Shown here: piece after piece, positions 56,318 through 60,000 of the stretch
How positions within the stretch are numbered: position 1 is the first letter of the stretch
Layout: every line of letters begins with the position of its first letter
NCBI GenBank assembly: GCA_030704615.1
Contig: CM060732.1
Location: 59,317,053-59,377,052 of the forward strand
Reading direction: 5' to 3'
From: Takakia lepidozioides
Taxonomy: Eukaryota; Streptophyta; Takakiopsida; Takakiales; Takakiaceae
DNA length: 60,000 nt
Position numbers and translations under genes: made by a program
Notes under the pieces: model-generated
Database searches by the model: none
Told to the model about the DNA's origin: nothing
The model's input: the letters and a program-made list of their open reading frames with translations, nothing else

Positions 56318-56733
56318 GCAGCCCTAAAAATGGAGGGCTCGGATGGGTTATGGGAATGGACGGTGGCGATCCTGTGCCGTCAGCGGACTGGATGGCAGGG
56401 GACTGGCCAGCTGACTGGCGGGCAGACTGGCGGGCAGACTGGCGGACTGGCAGACTGGCGGACAGCGGACTGGCCAGCAGCGGACTGGCGGGCAGACTGC
56501 TGGGCAGCGGACTGGCCAGCAGCGGACTGGCAGACTGGAGGGCAGCGGACTCGTGGGCGGGGGACTGGCCGCGCGGCGGACGGGGGCGTGGGCGCGGTTG
56601 CTGCAGCCGCGCCCGCGGCTGGGCGACCGCGCGCAGCGGCGGGCGGGGCTGGGGAGCCGGGCGTCCGTGCGCGGGGCCCACCGGCCACATCGCACGTGCC
56701 CATTGAAGACCCTATTATCTTAAAATGAGAGGC
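56318..56733 (-). repeat. Mutator-like element, right terminal inverted repeat
   Basis: Reverse complement of 44175-44617 with about 90% agreement by eye. The copies differ mainly in minisatellite copy number and in GC-rich point changes. The outermost 32 bp are identical. Confidence 0.88.
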
Positions 56734-57063
56734 GTTTGCCGTAGCCAGCTTGTGGCCATTGACCCCGTGCCCAGTTTGAGTGGAACACAAAGGGACATAG
56801 CCTACCTCTCTCAGGGGCTCACGTGGGTAGTAAGACTTACCTTGGTATAAAGCATTGATCAGGGTTTTCCAGATATCCTCTAGATATCCGTTCACACAAG
56901 CATCAATCTGCAGTGTGTGGTTTGCCCAGTAACTAGGCCCCAGAAAAGCCTGGGCTTTCGGCTCAGCCTCGAGACTTTCAAAGTTGGTAAACAGAGGTAT
57001 ATGCACAATTCCCTAGATTTGAGGAGAGCGTGTCTCTGGTGAGAGAACCCCCCGACAGAGAAT

Positions 57064-57769
57064 TACAGCCTTGCAAGTCCAACCAGAAGCTCTCACCTTG
57101 CCAAACCTTGTTCATCCAATTTATTAGGCTGACTTGAAGCCACAGTCCTTTTGTCTAACTGTAAAGCGAGATTTCTAACTACAGACAAATGTTTTATCGC
57201 AGAAGATGCAGAGGAGGTGAAGTCTGTGTTCAAGATTGCACTCAATCTATCCTGCATATTGCTTGTCTTGAGGTTTACCATCCATGTGCTGCAAGTTGAC
57301 GACTGACCTCATCTCTAACCCTTGAGCATTGGTTTAATTCAGAGATTGCGAGAAAAAGGTTTTTCATCCCCGAGATTTTTCTGCTTGTAGTAGAAAGCCC
57401 AACATATATCACTTTGGGCCACAAGTGATCCAGACCAGTGACCATTATCAAAAATCATACAACAGTGATTGTGGGGAAAGAAAACTCAGTCCATGACAAC
57501 TTTTGATTTGATTCAAATGAAATGGCTGACATACAAGATGGAAAAAAACTTCTAATGTTTCAACTAGCTACACTTCTGTGACTAGACAATCTTGCAGCCT
57601 TGAAGGGTCTGATATGCAATCCATCCTAGTCCTTCTACTAGAAAATCATGGATAACCATGACCACTTGCCAACGCCATAGTTTCTAATTGAGGAGAATGG
57701 TACTATGGATTTTTAATAAGGCAATACACCTCATTACTATAACCAAATACTTGCACATGTCACAGCTCA
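57064..57769. other. No gene seen
   Basis: AT-rich intergenic sequence downstream (minus sense) of the Gly/Pro-rich gene. Only a short unrecognised frame at 57093-57281. Confidence 0.3.
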
Positions 57770-58605
57770 TGGAGGGGGCAAACTGGGATGTCCTGGAACC
57801 CCACCACTGGGATATTATGGAAAACCACCACTAGGATATGTTGGAAAGCCACCACTGGAATATCCTGGAACGCCACCACTGGGATATCCTAGAACGCCAC
57901 CACTAGAATATCCTGGAACGACACCACTGGGATATCCTGGAAAGCCACCACTGGGAAATCCTAGACTACCGCCGCCGGGAAACAAACCGGGATAACCTCC
58001 GAAATGTTCAAAACTTCCAAACGGAGGAGCAAGCCAAAATGGATGTTTAGCATCGAAGTACTTCAGATTACCATACTCACTTGCCCGTGCCACAGCTTCT
58101 AGAGGCACACCGGGAAACCCTGGAACGCCACCACTGGGATATCCTAGAACGCCACCACTCGGATATCCTAGAACGCCACCACTGGAATATCCTGGAACGC
58201 CACCACTCGGATATCCTAGAATGCCACCACTGGAATATCCTGGGATGCCACCACTGGGATATCCAGGAAAGCCACCACTGGGAAATCCTAGACTGCCGCC
58301 GCCGGGAAACAAACCGGGATAACCTCCGAAATGTCCAAAACTTCCAAACGGAGGAAGATTCCAGAATGGATGTTTAGCGTCGAATTACTTCAGATTATCA
58401 GACCCACTTGCCCATGCCACAGCTTCTGGAGGAGGAGGAGGCCCACCGGGAAATCTCCACCCTCCTCTGAATCATGCTTGTTCCCAACACGTTCACTTTC
58501 ACTCTCCAAATCAGATGGACGAGCTTGCACACTCCCTACTAAGAAAATCAGAAACAAGAGAAAAGACACCATACAAATCCATTGCAGAGTCTTCATTGCA
58601 AGCAA
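57770..58605 (-). pseudogene. Secreted Gly/Pro/Tyr-rich repeat protein gene, broken
   Basis: On the minus strand an intact signal peptide (KTLQWICMVSFLLFLIFLVG, cleavage after SVQA) leads to RPSDLESESERVGNKHDSEE. The reading then has to shift one frame near 58445 to enter PPPPPEAVAWAS, followed by two copies of a module FDAKHPFW..PPFGS..HFGGYPGLFPGGGS, each with a run of 8-aa repeats GYPSGGVP (24-bp DNA unit). The first module has TAA where the second has TAC (NLKYFDAKH, stop at about 58387), and another TAA falls near the end before GHPSLPPP-stop. The protein would have been a cell-wall or secreted structural protein; its exact family is not recognised. Three lesions make it a pseudogene unless the sequence has errors. 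Confidence 0.6.
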
Positions 58606-58759
58606 TCAATCCTTTACCTGGACCTAGACTCACCTCTTCCTCCCTTGTCAAATCTATAGCAAGCTGACGCCCACACAAATGATTGGTAAGCCACTCCAAG
58701 ACTTCGTTTATATAGTGACTCAAGGCCAAGGTCTTAAACAACATACTGATAAACATAGC

Positions 58760-60000
58760 GGCTGCTACGCACTATAGTAGTGTCAACAAATTTTTTTTTC
58801 TTACAAAAAGAAAAAGAAAAGTGTTCAGAGATTCATTGAACTTTATTGGGTTTCAAGAAAGCCTAGGAGGTTAGTTTTTCCTCCAGCTGTAATCTTTTAT
58901 TATTAATATGATTTGCAGGGCCTCCGTCCCCTATATATTTTTTAAAAAGAAAAAAGAAAAAAGAAAGCCTAATTTTTACCTATCCCGTCGTCATTAGTCA
59001 AACTTGATTTTGAAGAGATTGAAATTAGGTCTTTGATCAATTGTAAACAAGCTTCAACTACAAGAGATTCAAGTGCTTCAGACTAACGCACTCCTTCCGA
59101 CGTGCTCGAAATGGTTGTCCAATTTTCCAGAAAAACAAAAAAGAAGCTCGGATGTCTTAAAATTGAAATCACCTAAATACTCAACGGAACAGAAAAACGG
59201 AAAAGAAAAAGAAAACAGATCCCTCAATATTGGATGCCTAGTTCAATGAATGAATGGTTTACATTGAAATAAATAAATAAAAAAATTAAAATGAATGAAT
59301 GGCTTACATTGAAGCCTAAAAATCTAAACATAACTGATCTCCATCCATTCACCATCCATACGTTCGTCGTTCAAAGACTCACAGCGAGTCATCCATCCAT
59401 CTCTAGTTAGCAGCAGCCCGGCCGCCGATCCCAAGCGCGGTTAGGGCTTGAAAATAGTCGTTACTGCCACCTTTTTATGTTCCGTCAATACCCGACGGAC
59501 GACACTTACTACTTTTAACCGTAATCCCACTATTTACTACTTACTAATCAGCCAAGTCATGACGGGGCTGAGATCACATACAACTGATGATAACTTGCAC
59601 CCACAATCAGACAACTCTCACAATTCACACTCCATTAGACTCGTAAGGAAGCCACATGCCATATGGAATGCAAGTTACTCTGCCACCCCGGCTTTGTTCT
59701 CTCCTTGAATCGGCAAAACATACAGTGTTCCTCCCCTTCTTTCTGTTTTATAAAGCTTCCTGAATCCACCAGAGTCGTGTGCCTATTAACACAATTTACA
59801 GCCCTTGGACAATACGAGATGATGAACAAGCAATCCTACCTTTGGGACACAGTGCCGTGCTTTACAGCCGCTCATAGCGTTCTCCCAAGCGGATTGCTAA
59901 CAAGACTAGTTCGTAACACAAGCAAGCTGCAGAACTAAACGGTTAGGTAGAGCTCGCAAGATGATGGCTTTCAGCTAATTGCGTTTTCTTCTCCCACAAG
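58760..60000. other. No gene seen
   Basis: AT- and A-rich sequence with imperfect AAGAAAAAG runs (58800-58970, 59180-59290). The repeat GAATGAATGG-TTACATTGAA occurs twice near 59246 and 59292. No coding content was recognised on either strand. Confidence 0.3.

Larger units (their letters stand above)
44175..56733. mobile_element. 12.56-kb Mutator-like element carrying a Ulp1-type protease gene
   Basis: Both ends begin GCCTCTCATTTTAAGATAAT (the right one on the minus strand) and are flanked by a perfect 9-bp duplication GTTTGCCGT (44166-44174, 56734-56742), the MULE hallmark. The terminal inverted repeats are long (44175-44617 and 56318-56733) and about 90% alike by eye. Inside are a MURA-type transposase gene on + (44762-47964) and a convergent gene on - (54601-48832) ending in a Ulp1/C48 protease domain. 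This matches the KAONASHI-type MULE-ULP build known from flowering plants. Stops in the Ulp1 gene and a suspect insertion in the transposase suggest this copy is no longer fully functional. Confidence 0.9.
44150..57055 (-). mobile_element. LINE 3' fragment interrupted by the Mutator-like element
   Basis: 25 bp of minus-strand LINE 3' end (44150-44174) precede the Mutator element and the next 313 bp (56743-57055) follow it. They join seamlessly once the 9-bp duplication is removed. CAGAGAAT at 44142-44149 and 57056-57063 is the LINE's own target duplication. The LINE was therefore a ~340-bp truncated insertion before the Mutator element landed in it. Confidence 0.85.

Noticed and set aside
58081-58377. 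Plus-strand frame with LERHHWDI repeats
   Set aside because: Antisense of the Gly/Pro/Tyr-rich 24-bp repeats, whose minus-strand reading has a signal peptide and sensible protein.

Overview
The window is nuclear DNA from a land plant. Evidence: a spliceosomal DEAH helicase gene with about 27 exons and plant-type GT-AG introns, a chloroplast PAM68-type photosystem II assembly gene, PLS-class pentatricopeptide (PPR) fragments, a serine-carboxypeptidase-like first exon, and plant-type transposons (Ty3/gypsy, CACTA, Mutator, hAT, LINE, SINE). The dispersed PPR debris and the general repeat style would suit a seed-free plant (bryophyte, lycophyte or fern). That placement is inference; the sequence does not settle the species.

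Layout. 1-1.6 kb: decayed LTR retrotransposon on the + strand (gag, retropepsin). 2.5-9.6 kb: a Ty3/gypsy element on the - strand (gag, protease, RNase H, integrase; most of the reverse transcriptase is gone), flanked by related LTR-like repeats, with a 30-bp-period CTGTG array beside it. 9.7-12.2 kb: a broken CACTA (En/Spm) Tnp2 transposase on +. 13-17.4 kb: gene debris on - (PPR pieces, a carboxypeptidase first exon, a possible FKBP tail), a SWIM-finger ORF on +, and an array of six near-palindromic hairpins. 19.6-33.7 kb: an apparently intact DHX16/PRP2-type pre-mRNA splicing helicase gene. I could trace its exons in frame from ATG to stop (1,045 aa). Its introns hold nested LINEs and a tRNA-derived SINE. 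33.2-38.0 kb: a large inverted duplication of the 3' end of that gene, with a nonautonomous hAT element in the loop. 38.4-38.6 kb: a small possible membrane-protein gene. 41.4-42.0 kb: intact single-exon PAM68. 42.9-57.1 kb: LINE fragments, one of them split by a 12.56-kb Mutator-like element (44175-56733). 57.8-58.6 kb: a broken gene for a secreted Gly/Pro-rich repeat protein.

The most notable object is the Mutator-like element. It has a 9-bp target duplication and ~0.42-0.44 kb terminal inverted repeats. It carries a MURA-type transposase gene (DDE plus SWIM finger) on + and, convergently on -, a large multi-exon gene ending in a Ulp1/C48 SUMO-protease-like domain. That is the arrangement known from KAONASHI-type MULE-ULP elements of flowering plants. 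A roughly 10-bp motif of the type CAGTCYGCTG is spread through its terminal repeats, introns and coding sequence.

Working host genes appear to be only the DHX16-type helicase, PAM68 and perhaps the small membrane protein. Almost everything else is mobile DNA or its remains, and several target-site duplications allow the order of insertions to be read directly.
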